64,000 bases of DNA. Source: Torymus aiolomorphi (lineage: Eukaryota; Arthropoda; Insecta; Hymenoptera; Torymidae). Shown piece by piece: positions 34,148 to 46,626 of this stretch. Position 1 is the first letter of the stretch; every line of letters begins with the position of its first letter. The position numbers and the translations under genes are program-made. The stretch is from assembly GCA_036365515.1 (NCBI GenBank), contig CM070873.1:29060085-29124084 (forward strand), read 5' to 3'. The notes beneath the pieces were generated by a model. The model was not told where the DNA came from. It made no database searches and worked only from the letters and a program-made list of their open reading frames with translations.

Positions 34148-37100
34148 ATACGTATTGTATAGAAAATTCATTTTAATATGTTATACATTACCTAAAACAA
34201 ATAACATTAGATGAAAAAGTCATTCCAATTCCAAACAGACGCGAAAAATCTTGGAAAAATCCAAGATTCTTAAAACAAACACTCCCGCACGAGCCCGACA
34301 TACGTTCGCGTTCCGCCTCCCTAAATTTATTCAAAGAAGCATCCAGGTCCCTGCGTCAAGAGAGAGAGAGAGAGACAGAGAGAAAACCGATCGATCCAAG
34401 ACGCCCGGAATACCTACGCACTCACTTATATATATAGGCTGCGTACGCGCGTGGAAATGAAAATCCATATCTGCAGTCGCATACAGAAAATCCAGCCGTA
34501 AAAATCCTCCGCTCTCTCCGAGGAAAATCTCTCCAACGCGACGCTCGCGCGTACACTGTCTCTTTTTTCCTCGCCATTCGCATGCATGAGACCCCGGATA
34601 AATCACGAGAGATTAGCCGGGGAAATTGGAAAATTGCCGCTCTCGCTACGTATAACGCACTTTTTGAGATTCAATTTCGCGCGCTCCCGGTTCTTGCTTT
34701 CTCCATTACCGCGCGTTCGCTCGCTCGTCATCGTGGAGGATTATTATTCCTGTCGTTAAGTCTTCTCTTTTCTCCCGCGTAGAAAAAAGGCGGGACGACC
34801 AAAATCTCTTAATACACTTTTATTATATCAATTCCCGCATGCATATAACAATGTCCTATATCCATATGTTTACACCGCCTAATTCATCGAATCCCATAGG
34901 CGCCGCGTAACCGATACGACACCGTGCGACTAATTCACGGGGAGCCTTTGTAGGAAGCGAAAAGCGACTCCCGCGTTATTAAGACTCGACTCGAACGGAG
35001 GGACAAAAAAAAAGGAGCCGCGCGGAGTCGTCGAATAAATCATTCCGAGCGATGTATAAGCTGAGCGCGCGCCGTCTTTTTCCGATGAAAGAGAGAGAGG
35101 CGATTTTACGAGGTAACGAGAAAACCGTCGGGAGAGGATCATGTTCCGAGTGTGTGTGTGTCTATATATGGAAAAAAATGAGAAGGATCAGAGACGAGGG
35201 ATTTGCGTTTATTTTATTTTAATACGCTTTTTACGGCATTTTTCTTTGAGGCAAGAAGGAACTCTTTCACTCTGCTTCCCGGAATTTTTTACAATTACCA
35301 AAAGAAGTAATAAACTTTTCTACTGCATAGGAACCTATGTACACGGCGCTGGGTCACAGAGCGTAAAAATAAATACGGCGGAGAGAATCGATTGGGCCGA
35401 GCGCCGGCTTACGATGTCTGAATTACAGTATTTCCCGAAACCGGGAAACAATAAAAAAACGCGATCACGTCCGAGAAGCCTCTTAAGCGAAGAGGGAGAG
35501 AACTCGCCCGGACGAGAGAAACAGTCACGAGGGATAAATAAAATTGAAAGAAGAGGAGAGAGAGAGAGAGGATCAGGAGCGGCGGGGATTACGCGAGCGA
35601 AACTACGGGGAGACGAAAGGAAGAAAAAGTTCTCTCTGCTCTCTACTTTACCTCTCTGCACGCGCGCACGCTGCACGCAGAGGCAAATTGGGCGGGTCGA
35701 TCTGCGAATTAGAATGCGAGCGCGCGTTTCGCGATAAGGAACTTAAGTGCCTCGGAGAACTTTTTCCTCTCTTAATTGCCTTTCGTAATCGCGGTCGATT
35801 CGACTACTCGCGTCCATATATATACACGCGGTCGATCGTGACTTTATCATACTTGCACACTGCATATAAGCGCGGGATATCAAAGTCGCGCACGGTAAAC
35901 ACGCAAATATGCGGGAGTTTAGTCGCGTCCGGAAACTGCGAGGCGAATCAAACTTTCCGTCTGTGTATGTGTTGGACGAGGAATTATGTCGGGCATGATG
36001 ACAGTTTGTTTTGGGACATACAGGTATAGGCCGCTCGAGCTCGTGGTCGCGAGGATGTGTGTGTGTGTGTGTGTGTGTGTGTGGCGAAGTATGTTGGTGG
36101 TTGGGTGCGGAAATGTAAGGGAAGTATTTGGGCGGTGAGTGAGTACATGTATAGGGGCGGCTAATTTAATAAGTAAGTAAATTGTATGAATGTTTGCGTT
36201 GGTTTTGGTTTTGGATTGTAAAATGATGAATTTTTTAAAAAGATCCAACTGAATGTGTATCGATTTCCTGTATATTAGAGAACAAATAAAACGTGCTGCG
36301 CAGTTGGTAGTTTAATTATTGATTTTTCAATAATGGTATTGAGTTTCAAATGTACGACTTTTATTGTTTTTTCCATTTGTATGTATGTCTATAAAAGCGA
36401 AGTGAAACGAGTGACGTTAGCGATTCTTCTGTTGAATACAACGAAGTCCAAAGCAAAAATGTAACAGTAAAAATCAGTTTGCAGGCCAGCGATTTACTTC
36501 TGTAAATATACCACTATACGTACACAATTATTTATTAAAGAAACATTCGCGTAAATATATTTACCTCAAAAATACCTGAAAACTAACTCTCGACCTGTAA
36601 CGTCCCCCTAAAAATCGCTTATCTCACTTACCCTCCCTCTCCCTCCATTGTCCTCAACCATCCAAAACTCCTCTTTCTCTCCTCTTCCTGCACGCCACTG
36701 GTCATTTGTTTTTGGAAGGGACGTCGCGTACGGCCGGCTATCGGCCGATCTCCCATTCACGTCCAGTCTCCGCGAACTTTCCAGACGACGTTCGCGCCGA
36801 AAGTTTATGAAATTCCCCCTCAACCATCCCCCTCGTAGTCCGCGTTATGTAACGCACGCGCGGCGAGCTTCTTTCCGCGCCAGATTCTTCGCGGCGCTTT
36901 GAAATTTCAGAGGCGTCGCGGTGGATACGCGCGAGAAGAATAGTAAGCAGTTGGGGTAATAGCTGGCCCTCCCCGCAGGCGTCGTCGTTTTCAGGAGCCG
37001 GGTGTCGTTCGTTTATTGAGTGTTTAAGTGCGGGTTGGGGGTGAGAGTGGGTTTTGCAGGTTGTTATATAGATGGAATATGGGTTTTTCGTTTCTGTGTG

Positions 37101-37186
37101 CCTGTCTAAATGTAAAATAGTGGAGAGTCCACTATCTAAGAGTTAAAAGTCGTGCACTGCTGAAATAGTGTATATAAGTAATTTTT
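34148..37186. other. Non-coding, no gene seen
   Basis: CpG-rich patches with GA tracts (34350-34380, 35080-35100 and 35540-35580), a (GT)n run at about 36055-36082, and a skew module at 36600-37080. The longest frames (35141-35737 plus, 35335-35676 minus) overlap each other across a GA-rich stretch and are Arg/Ser-rich low-complexity. I do not call them genes. Confidence 0.5.
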
Positions 37187-37190
37187 TTAA

Positions 37191-37871
37191 CCCTTTCGTA
37201 CCGTATGGGTCATGTAGAACCCACTTTGTTTAACATGCTGCAGAAATTTGAAATTAAATAATTTTTTAAATCTACTTATTTAGTCGTGTTCTCTTATTCG
37301 ACGTGTTCTTGTTTATGCACATACTGATTGTGCACATATTAATTGTGCACACTTTAACATTGGTATATATCTATATATATAGATCTGTACCAATGCTATC
37401 TGTGCACAATAAATATGTGCACAATCCTTATGTGCACAAACAAGAACATGCCTCTTATTCAAGGGGAAGCCTCTCTGACCATTAAAATTAAATTTTTTTG
37501 TTTTTTCTTCCGTTTCATTTAATACATTAAAAAAGGGCTCGGCGATGAAAATTGGGATTTGACGAAAATTCGGATCTTGAATGGTTTATTTTAGAATAAA
37601 AAATGGTTAATGGTTATTTTTTTTTATTCTGAGTGGTGGATCTTGTTAATGAGACAACGTACTAAGAATTTATCACTATCCGAGTTCAATAAAATAATTC
37701 TATTGGCGGGTATGGGTTGCATGAGTCCTCCAGGATCCACTTGGAAAATAGTACTTATCGATACTTTTGGAGAAAAAAAATTGTCGATTGATCTTAGCTA
37801 AAGCCTTTACAATTATAGTATACAAAAAAAAGTCACTTTTTCCCCGGGAAAGGGGTGTCGGTACGAAAGGG
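37191..37871. mobile_element. piggyBac-like non-autonomous element, TTAA target site
   Basis: The ends are CCCTTTCGTACCG and CGGTACGAAAGGG, flanked exactly by TTAA (37187-37190 and 37872-37875), the piggyBac target signature. An internal inverted repeat (about 37303-37447) is built from GTGCACA motifs around TATATAGATC. The 63-codon frame at 37610-37801 shows no transposase motif. Length 681 bp. Confidence 0.85.
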
Positions 37872-37875
37872 TTAA

Positions 37876-39539
37876 AATACTTAAATTTCGCTATTGGGGG
37901 TGGATTTTTTTGGTTGGAGGATTTTACTGCCGCGATGTAAGTAAGCTATACTGATTTCCTGGACTGTTAAATATGCGTCTATTTATATTTATTAGAATAG
38001 TAATGTTCGATATTGTAATTGGGATAAGAGTTGAATCAGTTTTATCGAAACTTCGGGAACGTAAAAGCCGTCTTTTACTTTTCATTTCTATTTTTATACC
38101 TGGAATCGGAATTTTTACAGCGGTGGATTTGAAATTTACATTTTGATCGTGCAATAATATTTTTAAGAGAGTATTCTAATTTTAGGTTTACATTGATTTT
38201 CCCTTACGCGCTGACGGTTTGCATAAAATGATACAAGTTGATATACATTTTGTATTCTCGTAGTTGGATTTATTTTATTGCGTTCTACTATGCTCATCTA
38301 CAATTTACAGCAGCAAATTAAATATATACGTTATTGAGACACGGAGAAAAAAAATTTACTAGATCTAATGAAATTTAGTTAGACCAAATTAAATTTTTTT
38401 TTTTACTTAATAAAACATATTCAAATGAAATAATTCAAGAATCGATTCACCGCGATCGTTATTTGAAACAATTAACTTTCATTTCAACCCTTGTAGAAAT
38501 GCTATGTTTCAATTAACTTTATGGCTAAAAAGAAACACTGCTTGCATTTCATAATTATGTATACCAATCCGAAATAAATGATAGCATTTATAGCTCATAA
38601 AATATGTATTTTAAGTAATAGCAGAATTTTTAGATGAATTATATTATTTTAGTATTATGATTTTTGCTAAAAATCCTTCCATTTGATTAATACGTTAGCT
38701 ATAAAATATGGTTAACTTTCCACCAGGGAATGAAAATTATTAAATTTTTTTCCCCTCAATGTAACTTATATTCACCCGACCCCTACTTCATCCACAACCT
38801 TAAAGTATCTAACAACCCGCACACATCTCGAATTTCGCCTTTAAATTTCAAAACAAACCAGTTCCCACCCACCCTCACCTTTCCCATACTACACACCGTC
38901 AAGACTCCTCTTCCCCCCTCCTTCACCGTCTAAACAACAACACCAACGACGACTCGGCGAAACCCCTTACGGCGCATCTCTCGCTCGATAAATCCAATAC
39001 CCCGCGAATGCGAAACCCAACCGAGCGAAAGCCAAGACGCCGTACCATCCGAAAAACGATACCACCACCACCACCCACACACATTAACGAGGTTAAAGGA
39101 GGGCGACCGCTCGGAATTTCTAAGCGACCGCGAAATTCTCCAGTAACCCAAGCGCAGCGTAACCCTACGCCTTTTTTCGAGAGGTAGAGCGAGTGTAAAT
39201 CTCCTTTATTGTAGGTGGACGTTTACCTGCGCGTACACGTTTTACTGCCCGTCGTCGTAGTCGTGTATTATAAGGCGGGAGAGGCACATGCGCGCTATAG
39301 TTTTTAACGATAGCCGCGCGGGGATGGATTTTATTTACGGCGCAGTATTGTTTTAGTCGAGGGGGGAGGGTATGTACGCTGGCGCGCGTCGTGTAAAAAT
39401 TAATGTTTCGTAATATTGGAAATGGTTTATGGGGAGGGCGAAGTAAATTGCACGTATATATATATAGGTACCTGGCTATTTTGATAAGAGGTTCCGGCTC
39501 AAGTGGGTAATGGGAGTTTTTTATTGAAAGTGTGATAGT
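37876..39539. other. Non-coding, no gene seen
   Basis: AT-rich to 38740. An ACGGAGAAAAAAAATTTACT motif near 38342 may be one end of a CACGGAGAAA-family MITE. Then comes a clear skew module: C-rich 38750-39080, CpG core, G-rich 39350-39530. Confidence 0.5.
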
Positions 39540-39547
39540 TTCTTTCT

Positions 39548-39771
39548 ATGGATCTGAAGTTTGCAACGTTGGAAGTGCAACGAAATAAAAAAAATTAATT
39601 TTACTTTAAGTTTGTACTAATTAATATTAATTTTGCGTGTGGATTTAGTATTTTATAGTATAAAATAACTTTATAACAGAGGTTTTATATAAAATTTTCA
39701 TTATTTAATAATTTTAATTAATTGAAAACAATTATTTCGTTGCACCCCAACGTTGCAAACTTCAGACCCAT
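39548..39771. mobile_element. hAT-like MITE, copy 5, 8-bp TSD TTCTTTCT
   Basis: The ends are ATGGATCTGAAGTTTGCAAC and GTTGCAAACTTCAGACCCAT. Perfect TTCTTTCT flanks lie at 39540-39547 and 39772-39779. The interior matches copies 1 and 4. Confidence 0.92.
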
Positions 39772-39821
39772 TTCTTTCTTGTTTAAAGGGAATTCTCAAT
39801 TGGTTTTTTAATTGTAACTGG

Positions 39822-40057
39822 GTGGGTTTGAAGTTTGCACCGTTGGAATGCAACGAAATAATTTTTCACGATTGATTAATGTTTTTAAATAATGGAAATT
39901 TTATCTAAACCTTTGTTTTAAAATTATTTTATAATATAAATTTTATAGTATAAAACACTAAATCTACACGCACAATTAATATTCTTAGTATAAATGTGAA
40001 ATAAAAAGAATTTTTTTTTATTTCGTTGGATTCTAACGTTGCAAACTTCAGGCCTAT
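39822..40057. mobile_element. hAT-like MITE, copy 6, 8-bp TSD
   Basis: Only 50 bp from copy 5 and in opposite orientation. The ends are GTGGGTTTGAAGTTTGCACC and GTTGCAAACTTCAGGCCTAT. The flanks GTAACTGG and GTATCTGG differ at one of eight bases. Confidence 0.88.
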
Positions 40058-40065
40058 GTATCTGG

Positions 40066-40858
40066 TGACTTGTTGGAAAAAACCGACAGGTCTATAAATT
40101 CAAATAACTGTATAAAAACCAACCAATCTTACGTTTATCTGACTAAATTTAAAAACTTTATACGTTAATTCAATTTAAAAGCATTGACTTAACGCCAACG
40201 TACGAAACAAAAAGTCCCAACCAACTTCACACACACGCGTCTCTCTCACCCGTCATTCCAGAGTTCAGCGTCCTCTCCGCACCACATACACCTCAAACTC
40301 AAAATTAAATCTCATCACAAAACCCTCCGCCTCCTCAACATCCTCATCCGCCTGGCAACGCAACTAGGTCACACATACACACACATGCACCTCCCATATA
40401 GAACTTTAGACAACATATACGTACGACACAAAGCTTTCGGCCGCGTCTCTCCTCGTTATACGCGACGCGGGCACAATACGCACACGACGACGCCGGTGAC
40501 GTGAGAGAGAGAGAAAAAAGCTCGATAATCCCGGGGAGCGCAAGTGGGGCGGAAATCTCGTGCGCGCGGAGCTACTGACCGCGCTGTGGTTATTTCGACG
40601 CGGTCGATATATACGACGTACGTACGTATGTGGAGTATGTGGTAGAGGAAGTATGTAGGCGTCACGGAATTGTTGTGAGGAAGTGGTTGTTCATTGACGG
40701 AGGTGTTTTGCGATGCTCGCTGGGTGTGATGTACGGGAATTGGATTTGGAATGCACGACGGGCTTTGTGGTCTGTAGGGTCAGTGTACTACCGATGGTTG
40801 AGTATATGTTGAAGTTCTTTTTTGAAGTTCGGAGCCGCGGGTAGTACCTTAAAAAACG
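40066..40858. other. Non-coding strand-skew module
   Basis: C/A-rich 40190-40420, CpG-rich 40430-40600, G/T-rich 40620-40810. No gene recognised. Confidence 0.5.
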
Positions 40859-41517
40859 TATTTGAAATTCCGAACGTTCATAATGAACGGAATATTAACT
40901 TAAAGTTGACGATAGCAGCTAATGGTAGTTTAAGTATAAATTTGTAGAGGTGCAGCTAATGGTCTAGTTACTACCAGAACGTATTGATGCAAAAGAACAA
41001 CAATAGTTAGTTGAGTTTCAACGTTTCGGACATCTTTCAACGTTTCGCGCCGTTTTTCTCATTGACGAGCGGACAGTTTTCCGCAAACATTTGACATTGT
41101 ATAAAATACATTATTGTAAGTCGTCGTTTTATTTACCAAGCAAAACTTATGTGTTGAATCGTCTCATTGTTTATTAATAATTGTAAAACTGTTTACTAGA
41201 TTCCTGAAGAGGGACATAAAATAAAGATGTACGAAAAATTGAAACTCAACTAACTATTGTTGTTCATTTCAACCCTTTTACATCAATACGCACGTTTTGG
41301 TAGTAACTAGGCCATTAGCTGCACCTCTACAAATTTAACTTAAAGTTTCTAATTTCTGTTAGAATTCGTCGGAGTGGTTTTAGTGGTGACTGCAAGAGTG
41401 ACAAGTGAAGAGATACAGTTATTATCATTTTTTAAATGTATTAAGTAGACAAATTCGGCTAAATCTAAAAATGGCAAAAATCTTTCGTTCACTATATGAA
41501 TGTTCGAAATTTCAAGT
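40859..41517. mobile_element. MITE, TIR TTGAAATTCCGAACGTT, copy C, interrupted
   Basis: The ends are TTTGAAATTCCGAACGTTCA and TGTTCGAAATTTCAAG. The element is split by a 427-bp insertion (40908-41334) flanked by a 13-bp duplication. Removing the insertion restores a ~219-bp MITE collinear with copy A. Confidence 0.85.
40908..41334 (+). mobile_element. Small retroelement-like insertion with hammerhead-like motif, copy 1
   Basis: The insert is flanked by the 13-bp duplication TTAACTTAAAGTT (40895-40907 and 41335-41347) inside an identifiable host MITE. Its ends are an inverted repeat of about 85 bp (GTAGAGGTGCAGCTAATGG / CCATTAGCTGCACCTCTAC). It contains CTGAAGA at 41204-41210, a short ACAT/ATGT stem, and ACGAAAA, a layout reminiscent of a hammerhead core. 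Variable 13-14-bp duplications suggest target-primed rather than cut-and-paste insertion. Its relative is at 49784-50038. Penelope-type origin is inference. Confidence 0.6.
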
Positions 41518-42274
41518 ACCTCTTAAAAACGTAAAAAATGTACTTCAAAAAGTGTTTATTTCCCTATTGTATATCGGCAGCATATGTCGTTAACTAAAAA
41601 TTTGCACACTTTTCGTGTCTGCTAACTCGCTGACTTCGTCGAAGCGCGCTCGAATTACCGTCTGGCGTCTCCAACTAAGTACTTTTAATCGATTGGACTC
41701 TTGAACCGAAATGTTTTTAATCGGCTTAAGCAAGCCACTCTCCTACGGGGTTTCCCACTTCAACCGGTCACCTATAGAAACCAACGGATACATCGCCGCC
41801 TAATAACAAAAAAAAAAAAAAATTCTCTCACCGAAAATCTAATAAATTCAGCCCATCAAGCAAACAACGTCGCTTTTCCAAAGCAATAATCACGCGACGA
41901 CGACTGTAATATTCCTCAACTCCGCGTCCACCCCTCCGTTTGTATACATCCAGACACACACGACTGTAAACCCACTGTTTTCTTCGCTCCCCTTCGCATT
42001 CGCTCCCCTCCCCTTAATTGTACAATATAACTAAATTTACGGCTAAGTGCTTTTGCTGTCTCTCCTGCGCCCCCGCGTCGTCGTATTTCTCTCCTCGGCA
42101 GTACGTGTCACGTCAGGCGAGAGAGAGAGAGAAAGAGAGATCGAAGCCACCGCCACGCGCGTTGCATTTTTCATTTATGAGACGGTGCACGTAGGGGACG
42201 ATGCGATATAGGTGGAAGAGAGAGAGAGAGTTAATTTCGCGTCCGCGTTTATGGCGCGAAGCTTTTTGCACCGC

Positions 42275-42308
<34 letters not shown>

Positions 42309-43014
42309 GGGTCGCTAGGATGTGTGGTTTTAGCATCGAAAATTTAAACGGAAAAAGAGGAGGGAAGTGCGCGGCTTCGCTGCAATTTTGCTGATTGCGA
42401 TCAAATGCTTTTTGAAACGAAAATGCGTTGTTTTTTTCAAATGCAAATAGACGCATTCTCTCTGTATACTCATTACTGAACCAACAAACTCTTTTTCGTC
42501 TTTCCAAATACCCGCGAATCCCTTTCACCTCGGAATAGCCTTTAAAATCACTCGCTCAAAAAACCCCATCCACCTCTAATTACATTCCAAACTCTCCACC
42601 GCCGCCCTATTTACATCTCTCCCTCCATCGCAACCACCTCCTCCGCCAGTCCCGCAATCACGGAAAATTAAATCCATCCTGCCGGCCGCACAAAAGCACC
42701 TCAGCCTCAATTTCCCTTCCCTCCTTCTATTGTACTACTACTACTACTACTACTACGCGCAAAGTAACTCCAGCGATATCGGACGCGGCGCGCGGAAGGA
42801 AGCTGTCGGCGACAGCGACCCGGTGCAGCGGCAACTGGGTCAGCGGGGGTCGACGATCCCCCGCGAGAACGCTGTTGACGCTCAAAGGCTAGGCTAATTT
42901 CCGGGTAAGAGGGTGGAGGTTTTTTTGGGGGGAGGCGCGAAGTAGGTGATAGCTTTATGGTTGTCGTGCTTACTTTTTCTGTGTTTCTGGTTGTGGGTGT
43001 GAATGGGGTTAGTA
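41518..43014. other. Non-coding, no gene seen
   Basis: Two skew modules (about 41930-42400 and 42480-43010), a GA run at 42278-42305 and a (CTA)n run at 42734-42756. A possible donor GTAAGA at 42904 follows a CpG-rich stretch, but all three frames before it contain a stop close by. At most this could be a non-coding exon. Confidence 0.45.
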
Positions 43015-43898
43015 CACGGAGAAAAATGGTTTAGGAAAAATTACTAGGATGACTTCACCAATGAAGGAACGAATAAGGAAATTGTAACTTTTGTTATTTA
43101 ATTAAGTGGTTTAAAAATGGATTATAAGTAAAACCCTTTTGAAATTTATATTCTAAAATGTTCAAACTTTACGTCGGTGAGCAAATTTTGAATAAAGAAT
43201 CAAAGTAAAAATTTTATTTAATGAAAATCTGTAAATATCTCCTAAAACCAGTAACGGAACACGCAATCTTAGTATCTAAATACGTTTCACCAATGGAGGA
43301 ATACATCGCCAGTGAAGAAACACTTAATAGCGGCGATTTTTTATTTTATTCTTAACAAGATAATTTTTTTTATGCAGAATCTTTGTATAAAATGAAATAA
43401 AAATTTTCAAGGGTTCGAAAATTATCATCATGTTAGATAAACAATACATAGAAAGCTTGATATTTTCATATATATAAAGAAAATGTTCGTTAACTGGTGA
43501 CTGTTCCAATACTGGTGTAGTCATCCTATATTTATAGCAACCGTGGGACAGACTCAAATTATCATAAAATTTACTATAATTTATAGTAAAAACTCCTATG
43601 CTTTGAGTAATTTTTACTATGTATATAGCAATTTTTACTATACCAGCCATCTCTAAGCGCGCTTCGCGCGCCGTAATTTTAGCAAACCTTCGCACCACTT
43701 TTGTTTTTGTAACCTAGCAACCCGTTACTCACATCAATCAAATCACGAATAAATTGATATCGTAACAAATCCATCATTTTTTAAGATAGGAAATTGTAGT
43801 AAATTTTATGATAATTCGAGTCTGTCCCAAAGTTCCTATGGAATATAGTAATTTCTCTGACATTTATAGTAAATTTTCCTGCAACATTTCTCTCAGTG
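43015..43898. mobile_element. CACGGAGAAA/CACTGAGAGAAA-family MITE with nested insertion
   Basis: The left end is CACGGAGAAAAATGG and the right end is CATTTCTCTCAGTG. Its internal GGGACAGACTCAAATTATCA is shared with copies at 29530 and 52069. It is split by the element at 43047-43526 and carries a second extra segment at about 43641-43788 that the sister copies lack. Confidence 0.75.
43047..43526. mobile_element. Nested TA-flanked element, TIR GGATGACTNCACCA
   Basis: The ends are GGATGACTTCACCAATGAAG and its imperfect inverse ending TGGTGTAGTCATCC, flanked by TA (43045-43046 and 43527-43528). The sister MITE at 52069 has the empty site, a single TA at 52099-52100 in matching context. The interior has repeats like CACCAATGGAGGAA. 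Length 480 bp, non-coding. Confidence 0.85.
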
Positions 43899-45312
43899 TT
43901 GACGGTATAATGCCATAAAAGCATTTTATTTAAGCGGTTAAAAATATCACGTGACAAGCCGTTCATTCACTGAACATAAACGTTCATTTTATATACTGGT
44001 GAAGTCTGGTAATCGAATAAGGGAATGTGCACTTATACAATGTTGCATATGTTGACTGATTTTTATACTTGTTTGAATTTAGAGGACAACCGTTTTCCCC
44101 GAACTCTATTCCCGCATCAGCCAGCCGCTATATATGCAACATCGAAATGTAAAATCTTTTTCGCCACAACCGCAATCCCCTTTGTGTCCACCCCTCCTCC
44201 CTCAAAACACACAATCGATTCCTCTCTCTCTTTCTCTCTGCAGTTCCTATACTACCACGGCTCGAAAAACTTCAAAGCCGCGCGACAATTCAATCGCCCG
44301 GCCGCTACAAAATAATCCGCCGTCGCACTACACCCGCGTACAGACGTCGACAGAGAACAAAAGCCGAGAGCTAGCTATAGACGCTGCACTCGCTAATGGA
44401 AAGTCTCGCGATGCCGAACTTGCGAGTGAGAGAGAGTGTCTCGAGAGTTTCCGAAAATCCGAGTCCGTCACCCCGGAAGAAGTCGTTTTACAAATTGTCG
44501 CCGGGCCGAAATTGGCGAACTGCGGAAAGTCTAATGGGACATGCGCCGAGTTTGCTGGCGCGCGCGGTTATGGATTTCGGCGCGGTTGGATGAGTTTTGA
44601 TTGGCCGAGTTGTACAGTGTAATTTCCCGTGCTTTCACGTCTGTGGACAACTGGTTTGCTATATTGCTGTGCGAGGTTTGGATCGTCAGTTTTATTGTTA
44701 AGTAGATTGTGTGGAAATGTAGGGAATTTGTAAAGATATGCGTATAGTGTTATTGAAAAAAGATATGCGATTGTGTAATTATGATCGCGTAACGACGTAT
44801 ATTTTTAGATCTGGAAAACAATAGCATACGACGTACTTCAAAACATTTGATACGTTATACTAAAAATCCTGTTTTCTCCGCATACATCGTAACACATCAC
44901 AATTACAAAGTCACAACAGAACCTTCAACCTCAACGATCGCACACCTCGCCGGTGTTCTCGCACCGATTTCATTACGCCCGTTTACCTTATGTATACGCA
45001 CTGTACTGCCGATCGTTTTATACTCGCCCGCTATGACGAGGAAAGATCGGCCGCGTATTGACTTACCGGCGACGCGGCGCCCGAAATCCAACACCGCGCG
45101 ATTTAATTACCGCGCACGCATATGCGCGATCGCCTTTTTTTTTCTTCTCGATTCCTGGAATATGTGGAACGACGGCTGCTGCGACGTCGGTGATGATGAT
45201 GATGAGGTGGGTGGGCTCGATTTTCGTGGGAATTTCGGGGGTTCGGAAGGACTTTTTATATCGAAGGTTTTAAAATGATATGTGTGGGCTTGCGGTGTAA
45301 CTAGAACATTAA
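43899..45312. other. Non-coding; source of a small duplication
   Basis: The C-rich then CpG-rich module at 44140-44740 and the region 44880-45310 have no recognised gene. The stretch 45118-45307 recurs in direct orientation at 52676-52865. Confidence 0.5.
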
Positions 45313-45989
45313 GGGGGCTAGACACCTTTTTTCTCTGAAATAAGAAGTCACATTTTAATACATAAATGTAAACTAATTATTTCATACTTTTTACATATAA
45401 AAGTGGGTATATTTACCTTACCTTAAAACTTTCTCCGATGGGCCTTTTATATGGTCCAGAACCATAGTCATCGATGAAACAAGTTTTTTCACTAACCGTA
45501 AGCTTTGAAATTTTCCTGTGTATGGATTGACTCCAGATTTGAACTAAATTACTCCTGAATAGTATAATTCTCATATGAGTGTAGGGATTTAGGATTAAAT
45601 GTCGGAAAAAATGTTTACATCAGAAAAATTATGAAAAAATATAAAAAATTTAAAAAAATAAAAAAAAAACTCTTGAAAAACAGCACAATTTTTTTTTTCT
45701 CATTAGATCAAAAATCCCTACACTCATATGAGAATTATACTATTCAGGAGTAATTTAGTTCAAATCTGGAGTCAATCCATCCACAGGAAAATTTCAAAGC
45801 TTACGGTTAGTGAAAAAACTTGTTTCATCGATGACTATGGTTCTGGACCATATAAAAGGCCCATCGGAGAAAGTTTTAAGGTAAGGTAAATATACCCACT
45901 TTTATATGTAAAAAGTATGAAATAATTAGTTTACATTTATGTATTAAAATGTGACTTCTTATTTCAGAGAAAAAAGGTGTCTAGCCCCC
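45313..45989. mobile_element. Long near-perfect foldback element, TTAA-flanked
   Basis: Two 278-bp arms (45313-45590 and 45712-45989) are inverse with about one mismatch seen, around a 121-nt A/T-rich loop. The ends GGGGGCTAGACACC / GGTGTCTAGCCCCC abut TTAA on both sides (45309-45312 and 45990-45993). TTAA suggests piggyBac-type mobilisation. TTAA is itself palindromic, so this is not proof. Near-identity of the arms implies recent origin or gene conversion. Confidence 0.88.
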
Positions 45990-45993
45990 TTAA

Positions 45994-46626
45994 TGGTTTT
46001 CTTCCTGTGATGTGAGGAGGAAGAGTGTTCTAAGAACGTTTCAGACAATTAATGGTATAGTAAAAACCAGTGCTAGAGTATGCAGTTTTTTCTTTTATTG
46101 GTCTATAGTTACGTAGGTTGTAGGTCAGTGTGCGTTTAGTGAATAGGTTGCATTTGGGATATTCGCAATTGATCTGATTATTTAGAATTTTGAACATAAG
46201 AACGCAGTCGTGATAATAATGTAAAGATGATAGTTTGAAGGTCAATATCTTTAATTAAATGAACCAATAATCAATTAGGGTAATTAATTAAAATTTTTTT
46301 ATATAATTATTTTGAAAACTGTTTAGTTAGTAGTTTGTTTAATAGGTTAATGATGAAAAAGTTTTTTATGTATTTAATGAAATAACTGTGTACATTCTAT
46401 TATATGTCATTTTGCAATTCGAACAGAAACATACAAAAGTAAACATCTGTCTACTTGGAGACGTTAAAGCTAAGTGCACTTCAAATAGCGAAATTCATCG
46501 TCAATAGTAGCCCTTAATTATGCAATAATTACTTCGAGTCCTACATTTGTTTTCTCTACTACGATCGGCAGTAACAATGGTATCATACTCAAAGTGGTTC
46601 TAGTCTCCGTTTCAGTATTGGATAGA
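45994..46626. other. AT-rich upstream region of the odorant receptor
   Basis: No gene was recognised. The receptor reading frame is open back to a stop at 46486-46488 but has no in-frame ATG before 46627. Confidence 0.5.

Noticed and set aside
35141..35737. 198-codon plus-strand frame
   Set aside because: An Arg/Lys/Glu-rich product over GA-rich DNA, with a similarly long frame on the opposite strand. It looks like a composition artefact.
37610..37801. 63-codon frame inside the piggyBac-like element
   Set aside because: Too short, with no DDE or other transposase motif. The element is non-autonomous.
42775..42903. Possible exon before the GTAAGA donor at 42904
   Set aside because: Every frame has a stop in or just before the segment and no good acceptor precedes it. 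It could only be a non-coding exon, which I cannot support.
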